Assembly: GCA_902762305.1 (NCBI GenBank)
Contig: CACWNW010000008.1
Span: 144,780 to 208,779, forward strand
DNA from: Fibrobacter succinogenes
GTDB taxonomy: Bacteria > Fibrobacterota > Fibrobacteria > Fibrobacterales > Fibrobacteraceae
Direction of reading: 5' to 3'
DNA: 64,000 nt
Below are positions 1 through 7,442 of the stretch, piece by piece. Made by a program: the position numbers and the translations under genes. Every line of letters starts with the position of its first letter. Position 1 is the first letter of the stretch. The notes beneath the pieces were generated by a model. It was given only the letters and a program-made list of their open reading frames with translations, was not told the origin of the DNA and made no database searches.

Positions 1-335
1 GGAGCCCCTTGCAGGTGCGCAACAGGGTTTACCGCGATGGCATCGGAACGCATGCCGCGTCGTTGTTGCGCTTCCGCCTGCCCGAAAACGCCGAGAGTTT
101 CCATTTCGGGGTTGCCATTGACGATGAAACCTACGGAAATGGCGATTGTGAATTTTTTGTGAAGCTCGATGGCAGCGTTGTCTGGCAAAGCGGGCGCATG
201 ACGGGCAAGGACGCTCCCATATTCGATTCTGTTGCGGTGGATGGACATTCTATTCTGGAACTCGTTACGGAAGACCTTGGCTCGAATTCGAGCGACCATG
301 CTGATTGGCTATTGCCTTACATAAAATTGCGATAA
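1..335 (+). CDS. NPCBM/NEW2 carbohydrate-binding domain protein, 3' end only
   Basis: This is the C-terminal end of a gene whose start lies outside the window; the frame is open to the left edge, so the TTG at 9 need not be a real start. The visible ~108 residues read as an NPCBM/NEW2 domain: the GIGTHA motif near the start, then FGVAIDDETYGNGDCEF, and a closing HADWLLPYIKLR. In this family such domains sit at the N- or C-terminus of secreted glycoside hydrolases and are thought to bind sugars. The catalytic part, if any, is not visible, so the full function cannot be named. A 128-bp gap separates it from the next gene, and I saw no convincing terminator there. Confidence 0.75.
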   Translation, partial: SPLQVRNRVYRDGIGTHAASLLRFRLPENAESFHFGVAIDDETYGNGDCEFFVKLDGSVVWQSGRMTGKDAPIFDSVAVDGHSILELVTEDLGSNSSDHADWLLPYIKLR

Positions 336-463
336 TGTGTCTCGCGCTCGCCAATTTTGTATATTACTGGCTAAGTGAAGGATACGATTCCGTTCCCGTT
401 GTCGTTTTGAAGCGACCGCGGGGGTTTCGGAGTTGTCCGGAGATGCTATCTGCTTGAGGAATT

Positions 464-1201
464 ATGCGATTATTTGTGCTACTTGTATGTTTGCTGTCGG
501 TCGGCCTGTGGGCGCGGCCAATAAATGACGGCAACAAGCTGTTTGCCAAGGGCGATTATGCCGGCGCTTTGGAAAAGTACATGAAGGCCCGCGAGGCCGA
601 ACCCGCGAACCCGCTCCTGTTCTACAATATCGGTACGTGCCAGTACAGGCTCGGCAACTACGAAGAGGCCAAGAAGGAACTGGAAAGCGCTGTGCGCATG
701 CCCGACAAGAAGATGGCTGCGAAGGCCGCGTACAACCTGGCGAACACGCATTTCCGCATGGGCGAGAAGGCCGCCGAAGGCAGCGAACGCATTGCCGCGT
801 GGCGCGAATCTGTGGCTTACTTGAAGAAGGCCATCGACCTCGACAATGGTTTCGAGAATGCGAAGAAGAACGTGGAAATCGTTCAGCGCAAGCTGAAGGA
901 AGAACTCGACAAGCAGAAAGAGAACAAAGACCAGAATCAGGACCAGAACAACGACCAGAAACAGCCGCCGCTTTCCGAGAAGGCGAAGGAAGTCCTGGCG
1001 CGGGCACTCCAGCTCTGCAAGGACGGCAAGTACGCCGAAGCGAAGGAGATGCTCGAGAACCTGATTGCCGAAGACGAGACTGCGGGCCAGCTGAGCGGCC
1101 ACGTGCAGCGCATCGACGACGTCATCGAAATCAAGGCCGGCCGCAAGCCCAAGGCCAAGATTGACGCGAGCAACACCGACAACGACCTGGAGGTAATCTA
1201 A
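464..1201 (+). CDS. Secreted TPR protein, BatC-like
   Basis: A 245-residue protein with an N-terminal signal peptide (MRLFVLLVCLLSVGLWA) followed by TPR repeats from about residue 20 to 150 (NKLFAKGDYAGALEKY, LLFYNIGTCQYRLGNYEEAKKE). A charged Gln/Asn/Asp-rich linker around 150-165 precedes a last TPR-like helix pair. GAGGA just before the ATG fits as a ribosome site. The stop shares one base with the next start (TAATG), so the two are probably translationally coupled. Periplasmic TPR proteins of this type are found as BatC/BatE in aerotolerance (Bat) operons, where they are thought to act as scaffolds. The von Willebrand-domain genes batA/batB are not in this window, so the Bat assignment is only by resemblance. 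Confidence 0.6.
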   Translation: MRLFVLLVCLLSVGLWARPINDGNKLFAKGDYAGALEKYMKAREAEPANPLLFYNIGTCQYRLGNYEEAKKELESAVRMPDKKMAAKAAYNLANTHFRMGEKAAEGSERIAAWRESVAYLKKAIDLDNGFENAKKNVEIVQRKLKEELDKQKENKDQNQDQNNDQKQPPLSEKAKEVLARALQLCKDGKYAEAKEMLENLIAEDETAGQLSGHVQRIDDVIEIKAGRKPKAKIDASNTDNDLEVI

Positions 1202-1959
1202 TGGCTATGAGCTATATGCCTTCTTGTCAATGTGAAAATCGTCATCCTGAGCGGCGAAACCGCGAAGGATCCAGACGTAATGTTCTTGTGTCTGTGTTGG
1301 TGGTTGTGTTCCTTTCCGTCGCGGCCTTTGCCGCCCCGAAGTCGGCGAGCGCCTACTACAGCGATGCCGCCTTCCAGTACATCGAAAACCGCCTGCCTTC
1401 TGCCGAGATTACCTGCAACGAGGGCCTGCAATACTACCCGAACGACCAGAAGTTGCAAATGCTCCTTGACCGCATCAAGGAAGCCAAGGACGAGCAGAAG
1501 AACGAGAACAAGAAGAACGACAAGAACCAGGACAACAACCAGGACCAGAATCAAGATCAGAATCAAGATCAGAACCAGGATCAGGACAAGGACCAGAATA
1601 AAGACCAGCAGAACCAGGACCAGAACGGTGACGGCAATTCCAGCGGGTCGGAGAGTTCTTCAAGTCAGGGTGATGACCAGAATCAGGACCAGAATGGCGG
1701 CGGCCAGTCCAGCAGCAGCCAGGGCGGCGAAAGTTCCGACAGCAATGGCGGGCAACAGCCCGAACAGCAGCCCGAGCAACCGCAGGAGAACTCCAGCGAC
1801 AGCCAGGGTGGCGAAGACGAGCAGGAACAGCCCGTGCAGATGGGCGAGATGAGCCCCGAAGAGGCCGCACAGCTCCTGAAGGATTTCGACGAACAGAACG
1901 GCGAACGCAAACCCTGGAAACCCGTCCGCGGGCAAGCCAGACCTGTTAAGGACTGGTAA
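1201..1959 (+). CDS. TPR/low-complexity envelope protein, BatC-like, with a repeat in its N-terminal coding region
   Basis: A 252-residue partner of the preceding TPR gene. After a hydrophobic segment (NVLVSVLVVVFLSVAAFA, ~residues 27-44) comes one TPR-like stretch, then a long NQDQ-, Ser- and Gln-rich low-complexity region. The C-terminus runs MSPEEAAQLLKDFDEQNGE and ends in KDW, an ending I recognise from BatC-type proteins. Residues ~14-26 (RHPERRNREGSRR) are encoded by a REP-like element (1240-1276), which lengthens the positively charged n-region of the signal peptide. An alternative GTG start at 1288 would bypass the repeat but leave almost no n-region. The coupled TAATG junction favours the ATG at 1201. 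Hairpin terminator follows at 1980. Confidence 0.55.
   Translation: MAMSYMPSCQCENRHPERRNREGSRRNVLVSVLVVVFLSVAAFAAPKSASAYYSDAAFQYIENRLPSAEITCNEGLQYYPNDQKLQMLLDRIKEAKDEQKNENKKNDKNQDNNQDQNQDQNQDQNQDQDKDQNKDQQNQDQNGDGNSSGSESSSSQGDDQNQDQNGGGQSSSSQGGESSDSNGGQQPEQQPEQPQENSSDSQGGEDEQEQPVQMGEMSPEEAAQLLKDFDEQNGERKPWKPVRGQARPVKDW
1240..1276 (+). repeat. REP-like palindromic element inside a coding sequence
   Basis: The element reads CGTCATCCTGAGCGG, a CGAAA loop, then CCGCGAAGGATCCAGAC. It folds with an outer ATCCT/AGGAT stem, a GA/GA mismatch and an inner GCGG/CCGC stem. The same family appears at 22422-22509 in this window. The translated form (HPERSEGS-like) turns up in many bacterial ORFs that overlap such repeats. 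Here it lies in frame within the signal-peptide region of the TPR gene. Confidence 0.7.
1525..1625 (+). repeat. Low-complexity NQDQ-coding repeat
   Basis: A run of imperfect 6- and 12-bp units (CAGAATCAAGAT and variants) that encodes alternating Asn-Gln-Asp-Gln. It sits in the linker of the second TPR protein. A shorter run with the same residues occurs in the upstream gene around 930-960. Such a tract can change length by slippage; it is not a CRISPR or a mobile element. Confidence 0.8.
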
Positions 1960-1979
1960 GGGTCCAATTAACTTATTTC

Positions 1980-2007
1980 AAAGCCTTCGCCCTGTCGCGG
2001 AGGCTTT
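1980..2007. terminator. Bidirectional terminator between convergent genes
   Basis: AAAGCCT (1980-1986) pairs with AGGCTTT (2001-2007) around a short CG-rich loop. It lies just after the TPR operon and just after the stop of the minus-strand XRE gene, so it can serve both. Confidence 0.65.
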
Positions 2008-2009
2008 CG

Positions 2010-2216
2010 TTATTCATGAATTACCCGTTCCTGCAAGGTGATGATAAGCCCGATGGGTTCGAGAACCCTCGAAAGCACGTCGATGCTCGGGTTTGCATTG
2101 CCATTCTCGATGGAGTTCACGGTCCGCAGGCTAACGCCCGACATTTCCGCAAGGTCCGCTTGCGTGATCTTCAGTTGCTTGCGCCTGTTGACGATTTGCT
2201 TTCCGAGGTTTGTCAT
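2010..2216 (-). CDS. XRE-family HTH regulator, Y4mF/HipB-like
   Basis: A 68-residue protein that is almost entirely an XRE/Cro HTH: LGKQIVNRRKQLKITQADLAE, then MSGVSLRTVNSIENGNANPS, ending IDVLSRVLEPIGLIITLQ. This length and order match HipB/Y4mF-type antitoxins, but no HipA-type kinase is next to it, so an orphan regulator is also possible. It is divergent from hsdM, with 259 bp between the starts. That interval contains two matching GCAA-N4-TTGC palindromes that could be its operators. I infer autoregulation and possibly control of the restriction operon, like a C protein; nothing in the sequence proves it. Confidence 0.75.
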   Translation of the reverse strand: MTNLGKQIVNRRKQLKITQADLAEMSGVSLRTVNSIENGNANPSIDVLSRVLEPIGLIITLQERVIHE

Positions 2217-2244
2217 ATCCGCTAGTTCGTTTGCAACGAAAAGT

Positions 2245-2256
2245 GCAATATGTTGC
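2245..2256. promoter_or_regulatory. Candidate operator, GCAA-N4-TTGC copy 1
   Basis: GCAATATGTTGC is an inverted repeat 29 bp upstream of the XRE start. It matches the copy at 2308 within a longer shared context (GTGCAA, AT, TTGC, then TATT). Binding by the adjacent HTH protein is an inference. Confidence 0.35.
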
Positions 2257-2307
2257 TTATTTTTGTTGCAAAATACAATTTTATGTGGCTGGTTGTCATC
2301 GGAATGT

Positions 2308-2319
2308 GCAAAATATTGC
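2308..2319. promoter_or_regulatory. Candidate operator, GCAA-N4-TTGC copy 2
   Basis: GCAAAATATTGC, centred 63 bp (about six helical turns) from copy 1, on the hsdM side of the intergenic region. The even spacing would let two dimers sit on one face of the DNA. A half-copy (TTGCAAAATACAA) lies between them. Confidence 0.35.
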
Positions 2320-2475
2320 GTATTTCGACGTCTGTTTTGTGGTGGAGTTCTTCCTGCGACCTCTCTTGGGTGCTCCGCCCTTAAAACCCAGACGCGACAA
2401 AAGTATCGTATCCGACTCCCCCATTTATATATATTTACGAAACAAACTAACCCCCTCTCTACCTAGCGTTTTTAT

Positions 2476-4884
2476 ATGGCTATCAAGAAGAACGAACTCT
2501 ACTCTTCTCTCTGGGAATCTTGTGACAAACTGCGCGGCGGCATGGACGCAAGCCAGTACAAGGACTACATTCTGACGCTCGATATCAACGTCCCGGCAGG
2601 CGGTAGTTTTGACGACCTCGTCGCGCTCAAGAACAACAAGGACATTGGCGAAAAGATGGACAAGGCCATAGCGAAACTCGCCGAAGCAAACAACTTGACG
2701 GGTGTCATCGACAACGCAAAGTTCTTCGATAATTCCAAGTTCGGTAACGGCAAGGACATGGTCGATACCTTGACCGGCCTCGTGTCTATCTTTGAACGCC
2801 CGGAATTTAATTTCAGCAACAACAAGGCGGGCGGCGACGACATTCTGGGCGATGCCTACGAATACCTGATGCGCAACTTCGCTACCGAAAGCGGCAAGAG
2901 CAAGGGCCAGTTCTACACCCCGGCAGAAGTGAGCCGCATCTTGGCGAAAGTCATCGGCCTTGGGAAAGTCAAGAACAGGAACACGACCATTTACGACCCC
3001 GCATGCGGTTCGGGCTCGCTCCTCATCCGCGCAGCAGACGAAGCTCCCTTCGATATCGCCATTTACGGCCAGGAAAAAGAAACCGCGACGGCGGGCCTTG
3101 CAAAAATGAACCTGGTTCTCCACAACAAGGCAAGTGGCGAAATCAAGTCGGGCAACACGTTCTCGAACCCGCAATATTTGGACAACGGTGCACTGAAACG
3201 TTTCGACTTTGTGGTCGCGAATCCTCCGTTCTCGCTCAAGAACTGGACCGATGGCTTGCAGGAATTTGGCCGCTTCGACGGCTATGACGATCGCCCGCCC
3301 GAAAAGAACGGCGACTACGCCTGGCTTTTGCACATTCTCAAGTCGCTCAAGCCCACCGGCAAGGCGGCGGTGATTTTGCCACACGGCGTGCTGTTCCGTG
3401 GCAACGCCGAAGAGACTCTCCGCAAGAACATCATCGACCGCGGCTACATCAAGGGCATTATCGGGCTCCCCGCGAACCTTTTCTACGGCACGGGCATTCC
3501 CGCCTGCATCATCGTGATGGACAAGGAAGACGCTGCCGAACGCCAAGGGATGGGCGGCGGCATCTTCATGATTGACGCAAGCCACGACTTTGTGAAAGAC
3601 GGCCCCAAGAACCGCCTGCGCGAACGCGACATCCACAAGATTGTGCAGACTTTCGTGAAACGCATCGAAGACGACCCCAAGTACGCGCGCTTTGTCCCGA
3701 TGGAAGAAATCAAGGTCAAGAACGGCTACAACCTGAACATCCCGCGTTACATCGACAGCGGCGACACCGAAGACGAGCAGTCCATCGACGCCCATTTGAA
3801 CGGCGGCATTCCCGCAGGCGACGTGGATTCCCTCAAGCGCTATTGGGATATTTTCCCGGGCCTCAAGGCAAAACTTTTCAAGAAATTCCGCGCGGGCTAT
3901 TACCAGCTCAAGGTGGAAAAAGACGAAATCCGCAACGCCATCTTCAACGACGAAGAATTCAAAAACTACGCCGAACAGATAGACAACGCCTTTGACACTT
4001 GGCTCAAGAAATCTTCCAAGAAGTTGATGAACATCGACAACAAGGTGGACGCCAAGAAGTTTATCATTGAACTTTCGGAATCGTTGATAGACGAATTCCG
4101 CCACATTGAACTGGTGGACTTTTACGATGTTTACCAGGTGTTGCTCGCCTACTGGCAAGAGACCATGAGCGACGATGTTTTCGTGCTCAAGTACGACGGC
4201 TACATGGCCGGTGCCGAAATCGTGAAACTCTTTAAGAAAGAATCCAAGAAGGACGATGGCAAGAAAAAGGCCGAGCCCAAGGAAATCGGCTGGGAAGGCA
4301 AACTTTTGCCCAAGACCGTAATTGAGCGCGTTTACTTTGCCAAGGAACAGGCCGAAATCGAGCGTGCCGAACAAGTTGTCGCCGAAAGCGAATCCAGGCT
4401 CGAAGAATTCGTGGAAGAAAATAGCGGCGAAGGCAGTGTGCTGGCCGACTACGCCAAGGAAGGAAGCGAAGACCTGGACGCAAAGAAAATCGCCGTCAAA
4501 CTGAAGGAACTGAAAAAGCAAAAGGCAAGCAACAAGAGCGAAGAATACGAAGTGCTCGCCAAATACACCGAACTTGCCACCACCGCGAAAAATCAGGCAG
4601 GCATTGTCAAGGAACTGAACAAGGCGCTGGACGAATCCGTCAAGAACAAGTATGCCGAACTCACCGAAAAAGAAATCAAGGACCTGCTCGTAAAACAGAA
4701 ATGGAGCTTTGACATCTTCGAAGGAATCAAGAGCCTCTACGACACTACCAGCCACAAGATTGCAACCCGCGTGACCGAACTCGCCGACCGCTACGAAAAC
4801 ACGCTCCCGGACCTCGAAGCAACCGTCGCCGACTACGAAACCAAAGTCAAAAACCACCTCAAAGAAATGGGATTTACCTTTTAA
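2476..4884 (+). CDS. hsdM: Type I restriction-modification DNA methyltransferase subunit M
   Basis: An 802-residue N6-adenine methyltransferase subunit. The N-terminal HsdM domain starts KNELYSSLWESCDKLRGGMD. The SAM-binding motif I is DPACGSGSLL (from D174) and the catalytic motif IV is NPPF (N249). TPAEVSRIL (~150) is also typical. Beyond ~500 residues, where most HsdM proteins end, there is a Lys/Glu-rich, probably coiled-coil extension of about 250 residues that may contact HsdS. No good Shine-Dalgarno site precedes the ATG. The gene opens an operon with a membrane protein, hsdS and other defence genes. Its codon use and GC content resemble the core genome, unlike the genes just downstream. 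Confidence 0.93.
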   Translation: MAIKKNELYSSLWESCDKLRGGMDASQYKDYILTLDINVPAGGSFDDLVALKNNKDIGEKMDKAIAKLAEANNLTGVIDNAKFFDNSKFGNGKDMVDTLTGLVSIFERPEFNFSNNKAGGDDILGDAYEYLMRNFATESGKSKGQFYTPAEVSRILAKVIGLGKVKNRNTTIYDPACGSGSLLIRAADEAPFDIAIYGQEKETATAGLAKMNLVLHNKASGEIKSGNTFSNPQYLDNGALKRFDFVVANPPFSLKNWTDGLQEFGRFDGYDDRPPEKNGDYAWLLHILKSLKPTGKAAVILPHGVLFRGNAEETLRKNIIDRGYIKGIIGLPANLFYGTGIPACIIVMDKEDAAERQGMGGGIFMIDASHDFVKDGPKNRLRERDIHKIVQTFVKRIEDDPKYARFVPMEEIKVKNGYNLNIPRYIDSGDTEDEQSIDAHLNGGIPAGDVDSLKRYWDIFPGLKAKLFKKFRAGYYQLKVEKDEIRNAIFNDEEFKNYAEQIDNAFDTWLKKSSKKLMNIDNKVDAKKFIIELSESLIDEFRHIELVDFYDVYQVLLAYWQETMSDDVFVLKYDGYMAGAEIVKLFKKESKKDDGKKKAEPKEIGWEGKLLPKTVIERVYFAKEQAEIERAEQVVAESESRLEEFVEENSGEGSVLADYAKEGSEDLDAKKIAVKLKELKKQKASNKSEEYEVLAKYTELATTAKNQAGIVKELNKALDESVKNKYAELTEKEIKDLLVKQKWSFDIFEGIKSLYDTTSHKIATRVTELADRYENTLPDLEATVADYETKVKNHLKEMGFTF

Positions 4885-4917
4885 ATAAATTCTATAATCA
4901 AAAAGGGCATTCACTAT

Positions 4918-6234
4918 ATGAACGCATCACAAAGACAATCTATCCTTGATGTCATAGACGCTTTTTTTAGCGCCGAAAGCCAAAATCTTTTTGAAGAGGC
5001 TATGAGCAACAAGTATAAAGACGGTCTTCCAGAAAATGAATACTTTCTAGATTATTCTGTCCCTGACTTACTAGCCTTAGCAAAGAGAGTCTGCAAAAAC
5101 TTTGAAATTAGATTGAATAGCGATGATTGGCAGCTATTGCCGTTTAATAACATTCCTGGTCAAACGCCCCAAGCTAACCTGCAGAGCTATTTACAGATGA
5201 TCGTTGTTCATTTGAAAAATGCTAAGTATAAGGAGGTTGCCCAACCGTTACGTAATTTGGTAAGATATCAAATAGATAATGGATTTTATGGCATTTCCAA
5301 TAAAAATACAATAACATCCACTGCGGATATAGAAAGCAAAAGCATTCAGATTTCAGAAAAATTGAAATCTATTGATGCTTTGAAAAAGGATGTAATGGAT
5401 GTAAAAAACACAATAAACGAAGAATTAAAGAAGCAGGGGGATTTAAAAAAACAAATTCAAGATAATGTAAAATCAGCCAATGACAGCTTATTGAAAATCT
5501 CTGGAATTCAAAAAAATACGCAGACACTAGAACAATCCATCACCGATGCAAATACAAGATGCACAAATTTGATAACTGCGTTGCAAAATAAAGAGAACGA
5601 ACTCCAAGAAAGGGAAAAAACTATTTCAGAACATATTAGTAAAACTGAGGCCTTCATGGACTCGTCCAAAGCCGTTTTTGGTGAAATCGCAAGAAATAGG
5701 TCAGAAGCAGAAGGACATCTTGCAGAAATAAAAAAAATGATGGGCTATATTGCTGACGGCACATTAAGCCATAGTTTTAATATGCGGAAGCAACGCATAA
5801 GCAAAAAAGTCACATTCTGGTTGATAACAAGTCTCGTAACATTAATTTTGACAATCATTTGGATTTGTGTAGTATTTACTTGTTTGAAAGCGAATACTGG
5901 TATGATATGGGCAGACATTTTGATAAATGTCATTAAATCTTCCTTGATGGTATTTGCATTTGGATACTCTCTAAATGAATACAATAAAGAGCGAACTTTA
6001 TACGAAGAATATGCCTTTAGAGAATCAGTCGCCATTACATTAACCGCATATTTGCAGCAACTGGAATCCTGCTCTAAGGAAGAAATGCAAAAATTACTGA
6101 TGGATACTGTTGAAAAATTATACACGAAACCAATTATATCGACTAAAGAGTACAAATTTTCAAAGCTTGACGCGGAATCGATTGCCGAATTGGTCAAACC
6201 TATTGCACAAAGCATAAATGAGTTAAAAAAATAA
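4918..6234 (+). CDS. Coiled-coil membrane protein between hsdM and hsdS, unknown function
   Basis: I do not recognise this 438-residue family. Residues 1-125 are a soluble, probably helical domain. Residues ~140-275 form a long coiled coil (IQISEKLKSIDALKKDVMDV and following heptads). Two hydrophobic segments follow, VTFWLITSLVTLILTIIWICVVF (~290-315) quoted in part, and MIWADILINVIKSSLMVFAFGY (~328-350). A soluble C-terminal tail of about 85 residues closes the protein. Its TAA overlaps the ATG of hsdS (TAATG), so it is made together with HsdS. It is much more AT-rich than hsdM. Extra genes inside type I loci are known (the rlo genes of Campylobacter), but a membrane coiled-coil protein at this place suggests a membrane-acting effector or sensor. 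That role is inference. Confidence 0.6.
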   Translation: MNASQRQSILDVIDAFFSAESQNLFEEAMSNKYKDGLPENEYFLDYSVPDLLALAKRVCKNFEIRLNSDDWQLLPFNNIPGQTPQANLQSYLQMIVVHLKNAKYKEVAQPLRNLVRYQIDNGFYGISNKNTITSTADIESKSIQISEKLKSIDALKKDVMDVKNTINEELKKQGDLKKQIQDNVKSANDSLLKISGIQKNTQTLEQSITDANTRCTNLITALQNKENELQEREKTISEHISKTEAFMDSSKAVFGEIARNRSEAEGHLAEIKKMMGYIADGTLSHSFNMRKQRISKKVTFWLITSLVTLILTIIWICVVFTCLKANTGMIWADILINVIKSSLMVFAFGYSLNEYNKERTLYEEYAFRESVAITLTAYLQQLESCSKEEMQKLLMDTVEKLYTKPIISTKEYKFSKLDAESIAELVKPIAQSINELKK

Positions 6235-7442
6235 TGACTGATAAACCAAAATTAAAACAGACCGAAGTCGGGATGATACCAAGCGATTGGGAAGTGAAAA
6301 CGCTGGGTGAACTTGTGGATATGTCATCAGGAACAACGCCATCAAGGTTCAATGAAAAGAACTTTCAAGGCAATGTATGTTGGCTTTCTAGCGGAGAATT
6401 GAAATCTCATTATATATACAATACAAAAGAAAAAATTAGTGAAGACGCAGCTTCTTCAATGCGACTTTATCCAAAGGGAACCGTTGTTATTGCTATGTAT
6501 GGTCTTGAAGCTGAAGGTGTTCGCGGTACATCTTCCATTCTTGCAAAAGAATGTACAATAAGTCAGGCTTGTATGGCATTTACCAATTTGAGAGAAATCA
6601 ACAATGAATATTTTTACTATTGGTATGCAGCAAATGGCAATGAAATTGGAACAAAGTATGCTCAAGGAACTAAACAGCAAAATTTAAGTCCAGAGGTAAT
6701 GAAAAATGTTATTATACCTCTTCCACCCACAATTGAAGAACAACAACGCATTGCAAATGCCCTCTCCGACGTTGACACCCTAATCGCGAACCTAGAAAAA
6801 CTCATCGCCAAAAAGAAAAACATCAAACAAGGCGCAATGCAACAACTCCTCACCGGCAAGAAACGCCTCCCCGGATTCGCCCCCGCCAAACCCACCTACA
6901 AACAAACCGAACTCGGAAAGATTCCCACCGATTGGGAAGTGAAAAATGTCGGAAAGTTGTTAAAAATTGGACATGGACGAGACTACAAGAATTTAAAATC
7001 TGGCAACGTGCCTGTTTATGGAACGGGCGGTTATATGACTTCCGTTAACGATTGTCTTTATGATGGCGAAACGGTTTGTATTGGACGTAAAGGAACAATA
7101 GACAAGCCTTTTTATCACACAGGAAAGATTTGGACTGTTGATACGCTATTTTATACATACGGATTTAATAATTGCAATCCGAAATTTATCTACTACGCAT
7201 TTTGCTTAGTTGATTGGTTTGCAATGAATGAGGCAAGTGGGGTTCCTAGCTTAACATCAAAAAATATTGAAGATGTTTTACTGCGAATTCCATCTTCAAA
7301 AGCAGAACAAACCGCCATCGCAAACATCCTCAGCGACATGGACACCGAAATCTCGGCCCTCGAAACCAAACTCGCAAAATACCGCACCCTCAAAACCGGC
7401 ATGATGCAACAATTATTAACTGGAAAAGTGAGACTGAAATGA
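6234..7442 (+). CDS. hsdS: Type I restriction-modification specificity subunit S
   Basis: A 402-residue specificity subunit with the standard two-half layout. Each half opens with a target-recognition domain introduced by a near-identical phrase (KQTEVGMIPSDWEVKTLGEL and KQTELGKIPTDWEVKNVGKL). Each closes with a conserved helix (EEQQRIANALSDVDTLIANL and AEQTAIANILSDMDTEISAL) and QQLLTGK. The recognition domains are AT-rich and unlike each other, while the conserved spacers are GC-richer, a mosaic typical of hsdS. The start overlaps the upstream stop (TAATG) and the stop overlaps the next start (ATGA). Confidence 0.93.
   Translation: MTDKPKLKQTEVGMIPSDWEVKTLGELVDMSSGTTPSRFNEKNFQGNVCWLSSGELKSHYIYNTKEKISEDAASSMRLYPKGTVVIAMYGLEAEGVRGTSSILAKECTISQACMAFTNLREINNEYFYYWYAANGNEIGTKYAQGTKQQNLSPEVMKNVIIPLPPTIEEQQRIANALSDVDTLIANLEKLIAKKKNIKQGAMQQLLTGKKRLPGFAPAKPTYKQTELGKIPTDWEVKNVGKLLKIGHGRDYKNLKSGNVPVYGTGGYMTSVNDCLYDGETVCIGRKGTIDKPFYHTGKIWTVDTLFYTYGFNNCNPKFIYYAFCLVDWFAMNEASGVPSLTSKNIEDVLLRIPSSKAEQTAIANILSDMDTEISALETKLAKYRTLKTGMMQQLLTGKVRLK

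Noticed and set aside
2425..4914. 829-codon open frame on the minus strand opposite hsdM
   Set aside because: It mirrors hsdM, whose motifs are intact. The translation is Phe/Val/His-rich with no domain, as expected for the complement of a GC-biased gene.
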